NCBI GenBank assembly: GCA_016806715.1
Contig: CP060531.1
Span: 1,039,966 to 1,103,965, forward strand
Source: Thermoplasmatales archaeon
GTDB lineage: Archaea; Thermoplasmatota; Thermoplasmata; Thermoplasmatales; Thermoplasmataceae
Length of the DNA: 64,000 bases
Reading direction: 5' to 3'
The notes under the pieces are model-generated. The model made no database searches. It saw only the letters and a program-made list of their open reading frames with translations, and was not told the origin of the DNA. The translations under genes and the position numbers were made by a program. How positions within the stretch are numbered: position 1 is the stretch's first letter; each line of letters begins with the position of its first letter. Below, in pieces: positions 19,162 to 28,640 of the stretch.

Positions 19162-19619
19162 GCAGTTACACCAGAGTCACTGCATAATTAGACAAAGTTT
19201 TCCTAACAATTACTCGTTGTAAATATACAATGATTATCTTTACTGGACATTATTAATTATATCTAGTCAAGCAGTATTTCCGAACTGAGTTAAGCTTTTA
19301 GCTTGCTCTCACTATTCTTGCGTGTGAGTGATTGGGGCATTGATCTCAGCATCCGCAGACCCAGACTGTCCTATGAATGCACTGTCTCCTTCTCTCCTCC
19401 CGTTCTACCAAGATGATGGACATGCTGCTCAACTCCATCAGGAACTTCTTGAAACTCTCCTCCTCCCCGAAGAAGAGATACCATATTGCCTCGATGACTA
19501 TCTCATAACCTGTGTGAAATGTTACGGAACAATGACTATTATTAACGGGAAAGAATAATTATCTTCGGAGATGCTGAGAATCCCAGTAAAGATTTATCCT
19601 AACTGGCGATTAACCAACT
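19162..19619. other. Non-coding stretch with possible degraded coding sequence
   Basis: About 458 bases. The minus strand between roughly 19343 and 19520 is open and would encode a helical, charged peptide (IEAIWYLFFGEEESFKKFL...) with no good start codon. This may be the remains of a gene lost in the mobile island. Nothing else was recognised. Confidence 0.35.
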
Positions 19620-19907
19620 ATGTTCAGGTTTGAAACAGTGAATATTGGCGAGAAGGAATTTGAGTTTTTTTCATACACGACCGGAAATGCGCCCCTCCTT
19701 ATACTCAAGGGAAAAAAGGGCTATGTTATGTGCGGCTACCTTAACCTGGAAGCTGCAGAAAAGCTTGGTGACACTGCAGTAAGGGCATCAGGCGTCAAGG
19801 ATCTCGAGACACTTCTCAATGCATCTGTCGCTGGCGCAACCGGAAAGGCAAAACTTCTCGGAATCAAGGAAGGCCAGAAGATATCTGAGATCATATCAAA
19901 GCTGTAA
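19620..19907 (+). CDS. DUF1805 family protein
   Basis: A 95-residue protein with the DUF1805 pattern: PLLILKGKKGYVMCGYLN, AAEKLGDTAVRASGVKD and KAKLLGIKEGQKI. DUF1805 proteins are small archaeal and bacterial proteins of unknown function. The stop is followed within 15 bases by the Nudix gene on the same strand, so the two are probably co-transcribed. Confidence 0.85.
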   Translation: MFRFETVNIGEKEFEFFSYTTGNAPLLILKGKKGYVMCGYLNLEAAEKLGDTAVRASGVKDLETLLNASVAGATGKAKLLGIKEGQKISEIISKL

Positions 19908-19921
19908 ATTGGTGCAGGCAC

Positions 19922-20377
19922 TTGGCAAGAACCGGAAATGCGGCAGTTTCACTTATCACCGACGGAGAATCCATACTTTTTATTAAGCGAAATGAAAGAA
20001 AGGATGATCCATGGTCTGGCAACATCGCACTGCCTGGAGGATTCATCAAGATTGGTGAAAGCCCGGAGGAGGCAGCTATACGTGAGACATTTGAAGAGAC
20101 TTCAATAAGCCTTACCGCAGATCAAATAATCGGTCGCATGGAACCCATGAGCACTGTGAGCATTCCGGGGGTGCATGTATACCCTTTCATATTCTCACTG
20201 GACCATTTCACTTCCTACATGGCAGGAGACGAGGTTGCCGAGATCCAGGTGATAAGGATATCTGACCTGAAATACTCAGAATCTCCGGAAAATTACGGTG
20301 GATCCTACCAATACAATGGATGGGTGATCTGGGGACTCACCTTCAGGATTCTCAGGAAATACTTCAATTCAAGCTGA
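19922..20377 (+). CDS. Nudix hydrolase
   Basis: A 151-residue protein with the Nudix box G40-x5-E46-x7-RETFEE, whose final Gly is replaced by Ser. It hydrolyses a nucleoside diphosphate linked to another group, using a divalent metal held by the Glu residues. The opening RNERKDDPWSGNIALPGG resembles CoA-pyrophosphatase and ADP-ribose type members; the substrate cannot be fixed. TTG 19922 is the likely start, 14 bases after the DUF1805 stop. It ends one base before the convergent kinase gene. Confidence 0.85.
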   Translation: MARTGNAAVSLITDGESILFIKRNERKDDPWSGNIALPGGFIKIGESPEEAAIRETFEETSISLTADQIIGRMEPMSTVSIPGVHVYPFIFSLDHFTSYMAGDEVAEIQVIRISDLKYSESPENYGGSYQYNGWVIWGLTFRILRKYFNSS

Positions 20378-20378
20378 T

Positions 20379-21392
20379 TCACGATCTGCTCACTATTCTT
20401 GTCCCTCTCTCATCGAATGATACTCTCACCACAAAGCGGGACATCCTTACCATTGCATCCTGTAGTTCCTTCAACCTCCCCTCACCTGCAATAACAAGCA
20501 CGAATCCCTGGGATCCGCCACCCAGGAGCCTGGCAGCCAGTGCGCCAGAGGACCGTGCCTTTCCAATTATGCCGTCAATTTTCTCATTTGTAACATTCTT
20601 GCCCAATGTTTTCTTTATTTCCCAGCCTTTGTTTATGAGAGAAGTTAGCTTATGAAAATCCTGGCTTCTTACAGCATCCCTCATCTCGAACGCGGTGGAT
20701 TTCATGTCAAGGAGCCTGGAAATTGTAGCTTTCTCTCCTGCGCGGGACTTCTCTACCTGCTCTGCAAGGGCAATGGAACTCTCCCTTGTCCTCCCCGTAT
20801 AGATCAGCAAAATGCTTTTCTCAAGCATTTTGAGGAACGATGATTCGTTGTCAAATTTTTCAATCTTTACCTGGTTTCCCATGAATTCTATGAACTTGAA
20901 GCCGCCGATGGAAATTGCATAGGGATCCTGCCTGCCAAGTGTGACCTTAAGGACGTCTCTCTCCGTCACGAAGGACTCATCGGCAAGTTCCAGCGGTGTA
21001 CAGCTTCTGCCGTTGAGGTTATTTATAAGGTTCATGACGGAAGTTGTCAGTGCGCTGGATGATCCAAGTCCAGAGCCCGGCGGTACATCGCTGTTCATTA
21101 GAACCCTGCCTGAAGTGATGTTTCTGGTCCCGAACAGATCCATTATCATCTCTGAGACGTTTCTGGCAGGCTTGTTCTCGTGACTTATGAGGTAGCTTTT
21201 AACAAAATCCCTTGAAGATATCTCCAGGGGAAATTCATCTGCAATGTATTTTACCCTTACTCCCCTGTCGATTGTGGTGTTCAACACAGCTGACCCGTAT
21301 TCATCTATGAAGGGGCTGATATCCGTCCCGCCTCCTCCGAAGCTAATGCGGAGTGGGCTGTAGGAAACCAGTTTGGAAGGCCTTTTGAACAT
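20379..21392 (-). CDS. GHMP superfamily kinase (COG2605 type)
   Basis: A 337-residue small-molecule kinase. The N-terminal PLRISFGGGGTDISPFIDEYG is typical of heptose- or mevalonate-type kinases grouped in COG2605, the ATP loop is PPGSGLGSSSA (about 104-114) and the C-terminal motif is LLGGGSQGF. Substrates in this group include D-glycero-D-manno-heptose 7-phosphate and fucose. Thermoplasma uses an unusual mevalonate 3-phosphate route with GHMP-type kinases, so an isoprenoid role is also possible, but sequence alone does not settle it. Confidence 0.75.
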   Translation of the reverse strand: MFKRPSKLVSYSPLRISFGGGGTDISPFIDEYGSAVLNTTIDRGVRVKYIADEFPLEISSRDFVKSYLISHENKPARNVSEMIMDLFGTRNITSGRVLMNSDVPPGSGLGSSSALTTSVMNLINNLNGRSCTPLELADESFVTERDVLKVTLGRQDPYAISIGGFKFIEFMGNQVKIEKFDNESSFLKMLEKSILLIYTGRTRESSIALAEQVEKSRAGEKATISRLLDMKSTAFEMRDAVRSQDFHKLTSLINKGWEIKKTLGKNVTNEKIDGIIGKARSSGALAARLLGGGSQGFVLVIAGEGRLKELQDAMVRMSRFVVRVSFDERGTRIVSRS

Positions 21393-21563
21393 ACTGACCT
21401 ATGGTTAAGCTGCAGGGGCATAAAAATATTACAGAAACCAAGATCATAACTGAAGACGTACATTACCGGTTCAAACTATTCATTACGGTCATTTTGCAGA
21501 GACTTCTCTAATCCAGTTCGGCTGGAAAATAACTAATTTATACGGATTGCATATAGAGTGAAC

Positions 21564-22109
21564 ATGGAGAATAATGGAAGTTACTGGCATAGCATACCCG
21601 TCGGACCGGATCCTCCGGAAACCTTCTATACAGTCGTCGAGACACCGAAGGGAAGCAAGAACAAGTACGAGATAGCAAAGGAATTCCCGGGAATGCGCCT
21701 TGACAGGGTCCTTCATTCATCAGTCGTATACCCTGCTGACTATGGGCTCATACCAAGGACACTCTATTATGACAACGATCCAATGGATGTCCTTCTGCTT
21801 ATTTCCCAGCCGACCTTCCCTGGGGCTATCGTCGTTTCCAGGCCCATAGCAATAATGCACATGCTTGACAAGGGTGAGGTTGACAACAAGATACTGGCTG
21901 TTGCAGTAGATGATCCTTTCTACAGGGACGTGAAGACAATAGGAGATCTTCCGAAGCACCTGCCGGAAGAGATTGTGGAATTTTTCACCACTTACAAGAG
22001 GCTGGAAGGCAAGAAAACTGAAGTAAATGGCTGGGGAGACAAGGCAGAAGCTGTCAAGGAACTACTTGAATCCGTTGACATGTATAACAGGAAATTCAAT
22101 AAAAAGTAA
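21564..22109 (+). CDS. ppa: Inorganic pyrophosphatase (family I)
   Basis: About 181 residues of soluble class I pyrophosphatase, which hydrolyses PPi and pulls forward DNA, RNA and aminoacyl-tRNA synthesis. Visible are [19 protein letters not shown] and the signature DNDPMD, with acidic metal ligands in VDNKILAV and VDDPFY. ATG 21564 (MENNGSYWH) is preferred to GTG 21558. It sits just upstream of glnA on the same strand, with a T-rich gap between them. Confidence 0.95.
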   Translation: MENNGSYWHSIPVGPDPPETFYTVVETPKGSKNKYEIAKEFPGMRLDRVLHSSVVYPADYGLIPRTLYYDNDPMDVLLLISQPTFPGAIVVSRPIAIMHMLDKGEVDNKILAVAVDDPFYRDVKTIGDLPKHLPEEIVEFFTTYKRLEGKKTEVNGWGDKAEAVKELLESVDMYNRKFNKK

Positions 22110-22167
22110 AAAAAAATCCAATTTTGTAAACTAAATCTATTTATTCACATCATTCCATTACTCAGGC

Positions 22168-23502
22168 ATGGAAGACCTTCAAAAGGAAGCCCTAAGTCGA
22201 ATAAAAGCCGACGAAATCAGGTTCTTGCAGATGCAGTTCACCGATATACTTGGTGTTGTAAAGACATTAACGGTACCCATGAACAGGTTTGAGAACGCTC
22301 TGAGCGAGGGCGTAGTTTTTGACGGTAGCTCTGTTGCTGGATATGCTCAAATAGAGGAATCAGACATGAGAGCTGTCCCGGATATTTCCACATATTCTCT
22401 GCTTCCAGAGACCGCAGACAACATGAAATCGGCAAGGTTTATATGTCAAATCTACACACCAAAGGGTGAAAGGTTCCCGGGGGACCCGAGATACGTCCTG
22501 GAAAAGCTGGTAGAAAAAGTCCAGAAGAAGCACATGGATTTCTACGTTGGCCCGGAATTTGAGTTCTTCATTTTCAAGAGGGACCAGAATGGCAACCCAA
22601 CAAACAACCCAAGTGATTATGGCGGATATTTTGACAGCACCCCAATGGATCCAGCCAGCGAGATCAGGCAGGAAATCCTTTCCACGCTGTACGCAATGGG
22701 TTACAGGCCGGAAGCAGCACATCATGAGGTTGCATACGGGCAGCAGGAAATTGATTTGAGATACGATAAGGCACTTATAATGGCTGACAGGGTCGCCATG
22801 CTCAAGAATATTATCAAGAACGCGGCAAACAGGCGCGGTCTTTATGCAACATTTATGCCAAAGCCGATAAACGGCGTCAATGGCTCAGGTATGCATGTCC
22901 ACCAGAGCATAATGGCCAGCGACGAATCAGAGAACCTCTTTTACGAGAAGGGCGTGAAATATGAGATCAGTGATCTTGGTATGCATTACCTTGGCGGGCT
23001 GCTCAGAAATATTCAGGGAGCATCCGCGGTAATGGCATCATGGGTCAACTCATACAAGAGGTTGATACCGGGATATGAGGCTCCTGTCTACATTTCGTGG
23101 GCAAACAAGAACAGGACAGCGCTTGTCAGGGTTCCCGCAGGTGAGGGGATGAGGAAGAGGATGGAGCTGAGATGTCCTGACTCTGCCGGGAATCCATATC
23201 TGCAGTTTGCTGCAATGCTGGCCATGGGACTTGACGGTATAGATCACAAGATAGTCCCACCGGATCCAGTCGAAAAGGACATATTCCACATGTCGCCGGA
23301 AGAAAGGCAGCAGGAAGGAATTGCCTCAATGCCTGAAAGCCTGGGGGAAGCACTTCACCATTTCAGGAACAGCAGGATAATGAAGGAAACCTTTGGTGAC
23401 CACATCTACGAGAATTTCATAACCGTGAAACAGAGGGAATGGGACAGTTACAGGTCATTTGTTACGGAATGGGAACTGAAGCGATACCTTCCCATGCTGT
23501 GA
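22168..23502 (+). CDS. glnA: Glutamine synthetase, type I
   Basis: A 444-residue GSI enzyme that makes glutamine from glutamate, ammonia and ATP in a dodecamer. It carries VVFDGSSVAGYAQIEESDM, GPEFEFFIF, NGSGMHVHQS and the catalytic loop NRTALVRVP. At the site where bacterial GSI-beta is adenylylated on Tyr, this protein reads DIFHMSPEE, so Tyr is absent; with its length this marks a GSI-alpha enzyme controlled in other ways. An AT-rich TATA-like stretch (CTATTTATT, about 22137-22145) precedes ATG 22168. Confidence 0.96.
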   Translation: MEDLQKEALSRIKADEIRFLQMQFTDILGVVKTLTVPMNRFENALSEGVVFDGSSVAGYAQIEESDMRAVPDISTYSLLPETADNMKSARFICQIYTPKGERFPGDPRYVLEKLVEKVQKKHMDFYVGPEFEFFIFKRDQNGNPTNNPSDYGGYFDSTPMDPASEIRQEILSTLYAMGYRPEAAHHEVAYGQQEIDLRYDKALIMADRVAMLKNIIKNAANRRGLYATFMPKPINGVNGSGMHVHQSIMASDESENLFYEKGVKYEISDLGMHYLGGLLRNIQGASAVMASWVNSYKRLIPGYEAPVYISWANKNRTALVRVPAGEGMRKRMELRCPDSAGNPYLQFAAMLAMGLDGIDHKIVPPDPVEKDIFHMSPEERQQEGIASMPESLGEALHHFRNSRIMKETFGDHIYENFITVKQREWDSYRSFVTEWELKRYLPML

Positions 23503-24042
23503 TCATCGCAATTCTCTTTCAAACATTTTTTTCATGACATTCTCATGTCTTCTTATGTAGAAATACAGCCCTATGAAAGCAATTCCTGCTGGCAGCAGCA
23601 CAAACCCGAAAACAACGGAATAGATCAGTGTATAGCTGATGTCTCCAAGAGTTATGGTCGCATTTGCAGTTGCGTTGGCGTGATTTATGGCTACAAATGT
23701 CCAGTTGCCCGAAACAGGAGCGACAAATACTGTTGAAGCCGTTGAACCTGTAGTTACGGTCTTGTTACCGAAGGTCGTATTCAGAGGTGAAAGCCAGTAA
23801 ATAGTAACGTTCGGGGAGGCCGACGTCATTGTCACGGAGTATTCCAGGTCGTCACCCTGAGATATACCTTTCACGGAGAGTGAAAATGGTGATCCACCTG
23901 CAGCTATATGGTTGTCTGTGTATGTGTAAGTATCCTGGGAAATGAAATAGGCCGATACTGAAAATACTATGACCGAAACGAGAATAAGCGAAATCCCGAC
24001 TTCAAGCATCCTCTTTCGATTTGGCATTTTCAATCTCATCAC
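23503..24042 (-). CDS. Membrane-anchored ectodomain protein, function unknown
   Basis: A 179-residue protein: a basic start, an N-terminal membrane helix (ISLILVSVIVFSVSAYFI), a beta-rich Thr/Ser/Asn outer domain with many N-glycosylation sequons, a C-terminal helix (SVVFGFVLLPAGIAFIGLYF) and a short basic cytosolic tail. The same architecture recurs at 51359-51862. It abuts glnA tail to tail with no spacer. No family name can be given. Confidence 0.6.
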   Translation of the reverse strand: MMRLKMPNRKRMLEVGISLILVSVIVFSVSAYFISQDTYTYTDNHIAAGGSPFSLSVKGISQGDDLEYSVTMTSASPNVTIYWLSPLNTTFGNKTVTTGSTASTVFVAPVSGNWTFVAINHANATANATITLGDISYTLIYSVVFGFVLLPAGIAFIGLYFYIRRHENVMKKMFERELR

Positions 24043-24151
24043 ACCTCAGGTAAACAAATCAAATTTGTCAGTCTCAGATATTGTTCTTGGAATTTATATT
24101 TAATCTTTTCAATGGCACTTCCAGTAGCGAATTTTATAGATTTTATTCAAT

Positions 24152-26542
24152 TCAGGCAGGCACGGAAACAGAGATTTCCTCTGCGTCCAGTATGTCCAGG
24201 GAAGTTATTTTCATCACGTCACGGAGTAGGTCCGCATGTAGCTCAATTTTTTTGCTTTTCCCATGAATCTCGAGTTTTTCAACTGGAGCTGATAGTGAGA
24301 GTTTCAGGGAACTCTTGTATGCCCTGATCCTTGACAATACATCAGCAAGATAATCAAACTCATCTTCAGCTTCCTTATACGATGGGATTCCACTGAGATC
24401 TTCAATCGTTTCTCCGTGTATGCTGCTACTGTCCGGTAATCCTGTGAGAACATGGTATGCTTCATCTGAGATGTATGGCATGAAGGGTGCATAGAGCCGC
24501 AAAATTGTATACATGGCATACCTTGCAGTGCTTATGGCATCCACGATTTCCCTGTTCTCCTTATCTGACTGCAATAGGGAATTCACCCTTCCCTTTATCA
24601 TTTCCAGGTAATCGTCGCAGAAAACGTTCCAGAAAAAGTCATCCAGCAATGATCTGGCCCTGGCTATCTGGTAATTTTCCATATGCTCATTATAACTCTT
24701 TGACAATTTAGAGAGTTTTGACACTATCCACCTGTTCACTGAATATTCAGGCGACGGCATTATGATTCCTGTATGCCCGGACGAAAGCATGACCACGAGC
24801 TTTGTAGCATTGTGAAGCTTTATAACTGTCCGTTTCCCCCTCACATATTCCTGTTCCTTTATCTTTATATCTTCACCCGGAAGCGCAGTGGAGCTCCAAA
24901 ACCTGATGGCATCGGCACCGAATTGCGTTATGAACTCGTCCGGCTCGGATACATTACCCTTGCTCTTGCTCATTTTCTGTCCATAGGGATCATTCACGTT
25001 CCCGCTTATGTAAATGTTTTCCCATGGGACCTTTCCGTCGTGGATCAGGGATCTTACAATTGTGGTGAACGCCCAGGCAGTTATTATGTCGTGCCCCTGG
25101 AAGCGGATATCCATGATCGATATCTTGTCAAACAACCCGTCTTTTGCTGTAGCGAGTCTCGGAGAAAGTGAAGATGTTGCCCATGTATCCATAATGTCAG
25201 TCTCAGGCTGAAGATCCACGGAACCACATTTAGTGCATTTCATTCCCGCGTTTCCCAGCCTTGGGTCAACTGGAAGCATGCTTTCGGTTGCATAGACGGT
25301 TTCACCGCATTTATTACAGTACCACACGGGGAACGGGACGCCATAAAATCTCTGCCTTGAGATGCACCAGTCCCACTTCAACCCGTTAACCCATGTCTCA
25401 TATCTTATCCGCATATGGTCAGGATGCCATGTAATCTTCCTTCCTGCACTGATAAGGTCCTCCTTCATGTCCAGGTATTTAACAAACCACTGCTTCCCGA
25501 TGGATATCTCAATCGGAGTCCCGCATCTCTCGTGCGTGTTGATGGAGTGCTTTATTCTTTCCTTCTTTACAATGTACCCGGAGGATTCAAGGAGTTCGAT
25601 TATTTTTTTCCTGCCATCGGCTACGGCAAGGCCATTCAACGGACCCGAATCGTCCAGCTTTCCGTCCTGCTTGATTATGATCCTGAGATCAAAGTTGTAA
25701 CGTTTCCAGATTTCAAGATCATTCTGGTCCCCGAACGTGCAGACCATCTCAGCTCCGGTTCCCTTCTCCATGTCTACCGATTCATCGGCATAAATTCTTA
25801 CCTTGTTTCCATAAATTGGCACTATGGCCTCTTTCCCAATGAAATTTGAGTACCTCTTATCTGATGGATTCACGAATACAGCTACGCATGATCCCAGCAT
25901 CTCTGGTCTTGTGGTTGCGATTATAATATCTCCTTCAGTGGTCTTGAACCTCATGTAGACAAAATCCGTGGAAACTATGGCATCTTTCATTTCAATCTGG
26001 GAAATAGCCGTACGGCAGGTCGTGCAGTAGATGATCGCCCCCTCCTTGCGATACACCCTGTCCTTTTTCACAAGGTCAAGGAACATTCTCTGCGATATCC
26101 TGCGCGAAGGCTCTGAAACAGTGGTGTAATAATTCCTAAAATCAGCGCTTATCCCGAGTCTGGACCATGAACTGAGCAGCCTCTTTTCAGACTCGCGGCT
26201 CACTTTCTCGGCAGCCGCTACGAACTCCCCAATGGGCATTTTTTCAGCCCTTATGCCAAGAGATTTCTCTGTAAACCGTTCAGTGGGAAGTCCGTTATCG
26301 TCAAATCCCCAGGGATAGAAAACGGTGTATCCCTTCATTCTCCTATACCTGGCTATTATGTCCTGATGAACGTATGAAAAAGCATGCCCCATATGCATTT
26401 TTCCGCTTACAGTCGGTGGTGGCGTATCGATCCAGTAGAACTTCCTGGACTGGTAGTCGGCCCTGTTCTTATAAGAATACAGGTCTGTGCTGTCCCACGA
26501 TTTTCTCCACCTGGACTCCATAGCCTCAATGTCGAGATCCAT
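24152..26542 (-). CDS. valS: Valyl-tRNA synthetase
   Basis: A 796-residue class I synthetase. The ATP-binding HIGH motif is HMGH in PPPTVSGKMHMGHAF (about 41-55) and KMSKS appears in GQKMSKSKGNVSEPDE. The editing domain that hydrolyses Thr-tRNA-Val lies between (IIATTRPEMLG), and a zinc-type CNKCGE...CTKCGS pair is present. The C-terminal anticodon-binding part is shorter than in bacteria and lacks the long coiled coil, as usual in archaea. ATG 26542. Confidence 0.97.
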   Translation of the reverse strand: MDLDIEAMESRWRKSWDSTDLYSYKNRADYQSRKFYWIDTPPPTVSGKMHMGHAFSYVHQDIIARYRRMKGYTVFYPWGFDDNGLPTERFTEKSLGIRAEKMPIGEFVAAAEKVSRESEKRLLSSWSRLGISADFRNYYTTVSEPSRRISQRMFLDLVKKDRVYRKEGAIIYCTTCRTAISQIEMKDAIVSTDFVYMRFKTTEGDIIIATTRPEMLGSCVAVFVNPSDKRYSNFIGKEAIVPIYGNKVRIYADESVDMEKGTGAEMVCTFGDQNDLEIWKRYNFDLRIIIKQDGKLDDSGPLNGLAVADGRKKIIELLESSGYIVKKERIKHSINTHERCGTPIEISIGKQWFVKYLDMKEDLISAGRKITWHPDHMRIRYETWVNGLKWDWCISRQRFYGVPFPVWYCNKCGETVYATESMLPVDPRLGNAGMKCTKCGSVDLQPETDIMDTWATSSLSPRLATAKDGLFDKISIMDIRFQGHDIITAWAFTTIVRSLIHDGKVPWENIYISGNVNDPYGQKMSKSKGNVSEPDEFITQFGADAIRFWSSTALPGEDIKIKEQEYVRGKRTVIKLHNATKLVVMLSSGHTGIIMPSPEYSVNRWIVSKLSKLSKSYNEHMENYQIARARSLLDDFFWNVFCDDYLEMIKGRVNSLLQSDKENREIVDAISTARYAMYTILRLYAPFMPYISDEAYHVLTGLPDSSSIHGETIEDLSGIPSYKEAEDEFDYLADVLSRIRAYKSSLKLSLSAPVEKLEIHGKSKKIELHADLLRDVMKITSLDILDAEEISVSVPA

Positions 26543-26717
26543 CAGATGGTTATCATATAAGCATTATGAATTTTACCAAATGAACAGACTTCTGCACATC
26601 AGCATTTCGATCCCAGTGATAACAGGGTAAGGAGGACGTCATATGCTTCCTGAGAAATGCAGCAGCCCCGTGGAAAATTCTCTGGCATCAATATAAACAA
26701 TGATGCAATATGGAATC

Positions 26718-27509
26718 ATGATTTTCATTATATCTTCAAGATCTGATGAAGCTAGCACGTCTCTGGGGCAGTTTCTGCTGGACAGATACGGTTTCCAGCC
26801 AGATGGTAATTCAGGCAATCTATTCAAACAGGGAGAATTCACGCTGCAGTTCATCAATGAGAGGCATCTCTATTATGAAGGATTTGAAGCTGATGTAAAG
26901 AAGCTTGGAAACGTGGAGGCAATGATAATTCTTTCTAGGCATTCATCAGTAGCCGATATTAAATCCCTGACAGTCCACCCCACTGGCAACTTTGATGGAG
27001 CTAAACTTGGTGGTGTGCCTGGAAGGCTGTCAATGACAAATCCTGCAGGAATGACCGATGCACTCAGGGCAATAAGGAAAAATTATCACGGACTGGATTT
27101 TGAGGTCACCCTGGAAGCCACCCACCATGGTCCCCTGACGATGATACCTCATTATTATGTTGAGATAGGAACAACAAAGGAACAGTGGGAGAATACTGAT
27201 GCGCTGTCTGCGGTTTGCAGTGCCATACTTGACAGGAAAGGAAATTCATACAAGAATTACGTCGGTGTGGGCGGGGGGCACTACATGCCCAAGATAACAA
27301 AATATGTACTTGAAAATGAAGTTAATGTCGGGCATCTGTTGCCAAAATATCACCACGAGGCCATTGGCGAGGACATGATCAGGCAGTGTGTGGAAATGAC
27401 TCCGGGTTGTTCAGGATTTATCGTAGACAGGAAAGGCACAAAATCCAGGGTAAGAGAAATGCTTGAGACAGTGTCAGGGGACATGGGATTGCAAATTATT
27501 CAAATATAA
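26718..27509 (+). CDS. dtdA: D-aminoacyl-tRNA deacylase (archaeal DtdA/GEK1 family)
   Basis: About 263 residues of the archaeal/plant D-tyrosyl-tRNA deacylase, which removes D-amino acids wrongly attached to tRNA. The conserved segments are LEATHHGP, a long VGVGGGHYMPKIT and HLLPKYHHEA, whose His residues form the metal site. ATG 26718 is preferred to 26700: an ATATAA element at about 26691-26697 then sits at normal distance for a leaderless message, and MIFIISSRSDEAS matches family N-termini. The gene is divergent from valS, a fitting neighbour. Confidence 0.92.
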   Translation: MIFIISSRSDEASTSLGQFLLDRYGFQPDGNSGNLFKQGEFTLQFINERHLYYEGFEADVKKLGNVEAMIILSRHSSVADIKSLTVHPTGNFDGAKLGGVPGRLSMTNPAGMTDALRAIRKNYHGLDFEVTLEATHHGPLTMIPHYYVEIGTTKEQWENTDALSAVCSAILDRKGNSYKNYVGVGGGHYMPKITKYVLENEVNVGHLLPKYHHEAIGEDMIRQCVEMTPGCSGFIVDRKGTKSRVREMLETVSGDMGLQIIQI

Positions 27510-27623
27510 AATCAGACATATTATTATATTTCTATACTATTGGCAATATACATATATTCACTGAGAATCTCGGTGTCAGCAGACGAATTTTTTCCAGTGA
27601 TCAGGCAACAAAAGTTTAAATAG

Positions 27624-27633
27624 TATATATAAA
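27624..27633 (+). promoter_or_regulatory. TATA box of the PLP-enzyme / DUF1611 / ATP-pyrophosphatase operon
   Basis: TATATATAAA lies about 44 bases before ATG 27672, preceded by a purine-rich BRE-like stretch. A Shine-Dalgarno GGTGA at 27661-27665 sits six bases from the ATG, so this message probably has a short leader and uses ribosome binding. Confidence 0.55.
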
Positions 27634-27671
27634 TGCCCACTTACAGGAACTCAGGTTCTTGGTGAAACAAG

Positions 27672-28640
27672 ATGGAAGAATTTTGTGAAGAGGAAGAACC
27701 ACCAGGTTCAACGCCCTTCCTAAGGGCTGTTAACCTAGAGAGGAACCTGCGCCTCAAGAAATTTTTTATCAAATTCGAAGGGGCAAATGCAACAGGTTCA
27801 CAGAAAGACAGGATATCCAAGCTGCACGTCATGAGGGCCAAGGAACTCGGCTACAAAACCATATCGCTTGCAACTTGCGGAAATTATGGCGCATCGATTT
27901 CATATTATGCCAGGCTATATGGTCTCGATTCCGTTGTAGCTATGCCACAGGATTATTCTCATGAGCGCTCTCTTGAGATTATGAAAAATGGGGCAAACGT
28001 GATCGAGCTTCCCGGAAAATATGAGGACACGGTGTCAGCTATGAGGGACATGGCATCTGACAATGCATGGTATGATTCAAGCCCCGGGTCTGCGAATTCC
28101 GAGCTTGATATAACGGGATACGGAAATATTGCTTACGAGATCGTTTCCCAGCTCGGGCACTCTCCAAAGTACCTTGCAATTCCTGTAGGAAACGGAACTA
28201 CCCTGGCTGGCGTATTCAATGGGTTTGTGAATATGTACAACCGCGGTTCCATAGATTCCCTGCCCATACTTATCGCATCAAGCACGGCAAACGGCAACCC
28301 AATAGTGCACTCATGGAAGAAGCATAACAGAAAGGTTGTGGATCTGAGCCCATCGGTTCTCAGGGAAAGCCCGGTCAACGAGCCATTGATATCATACAAG
28401 GCATTTGACGGGCAGAAAGCTCTTAACGCAATATACAGAAGCAATGGCTATGCAGAGTACGTTTCGGATGAAGAGATGGTAAGGTACTCAAGAACAATAG
28501 AGCAAACAGAGAACGTTCACGCACTGCCAGCTTCAGCCTCAACTCTTGCTGCTGCCGTCAGGATAATGTCAAGGAAGGGAAAAGAAAGCGAGTGTGTTCT
28601 TGTGATAACTGGCAGAAACAAGTTATGGACAACGCAGTAA
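27672..28640 (+). CDS. Threonine-synthase-like PLP-dependent enzyme
   Basis: A 322-residue fold-type II PLP enzyme. The Schiff-base Lys is Lys45 in ATGSQKDR, the substrate carboxylate loop is CGNYGAS (69-75) and the phosphate-binding glycine loop is VGNGTTLAG. It lacks the N-terminal domain of classical threonine synthase, being about 100 residues shorter, and so resembles compact members acting in beta-replacement, beta-elimination or dehydration. First of three tightly packed genes; the next start lies 16 bases inside its end. The reaction is unknown; context suggests an amino-acid-derived metabolite. Confidence 0.75.
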   Translation: MEEFCEEEEPPGSTPFLRAVNLERNLRLKKFFIKFEGANATGSQKDRISKLHVMRAKELGYKTISLATCGNYGASISYYARLYGLDSVVAMPQDYSHERSLEIMKNGANVIELPGKYEDTVSAMRDMASDNAWYDSSPGSANSELDITGYGNIAYEIVSQLGHSPKYLAIPVGNGTTLAGVFNGFVNMYNRGSIDSLPILIASSTANGNPIVHSWKKHNRKVVDLSPSVLRESPVNEPLISYKAFDGQKALNAIYRSNGYAEYVSDEEMVRYSRTIEQTENVHALPASASTLAAAVRIMSRKGKESECVLVITGRNKLWTTQ

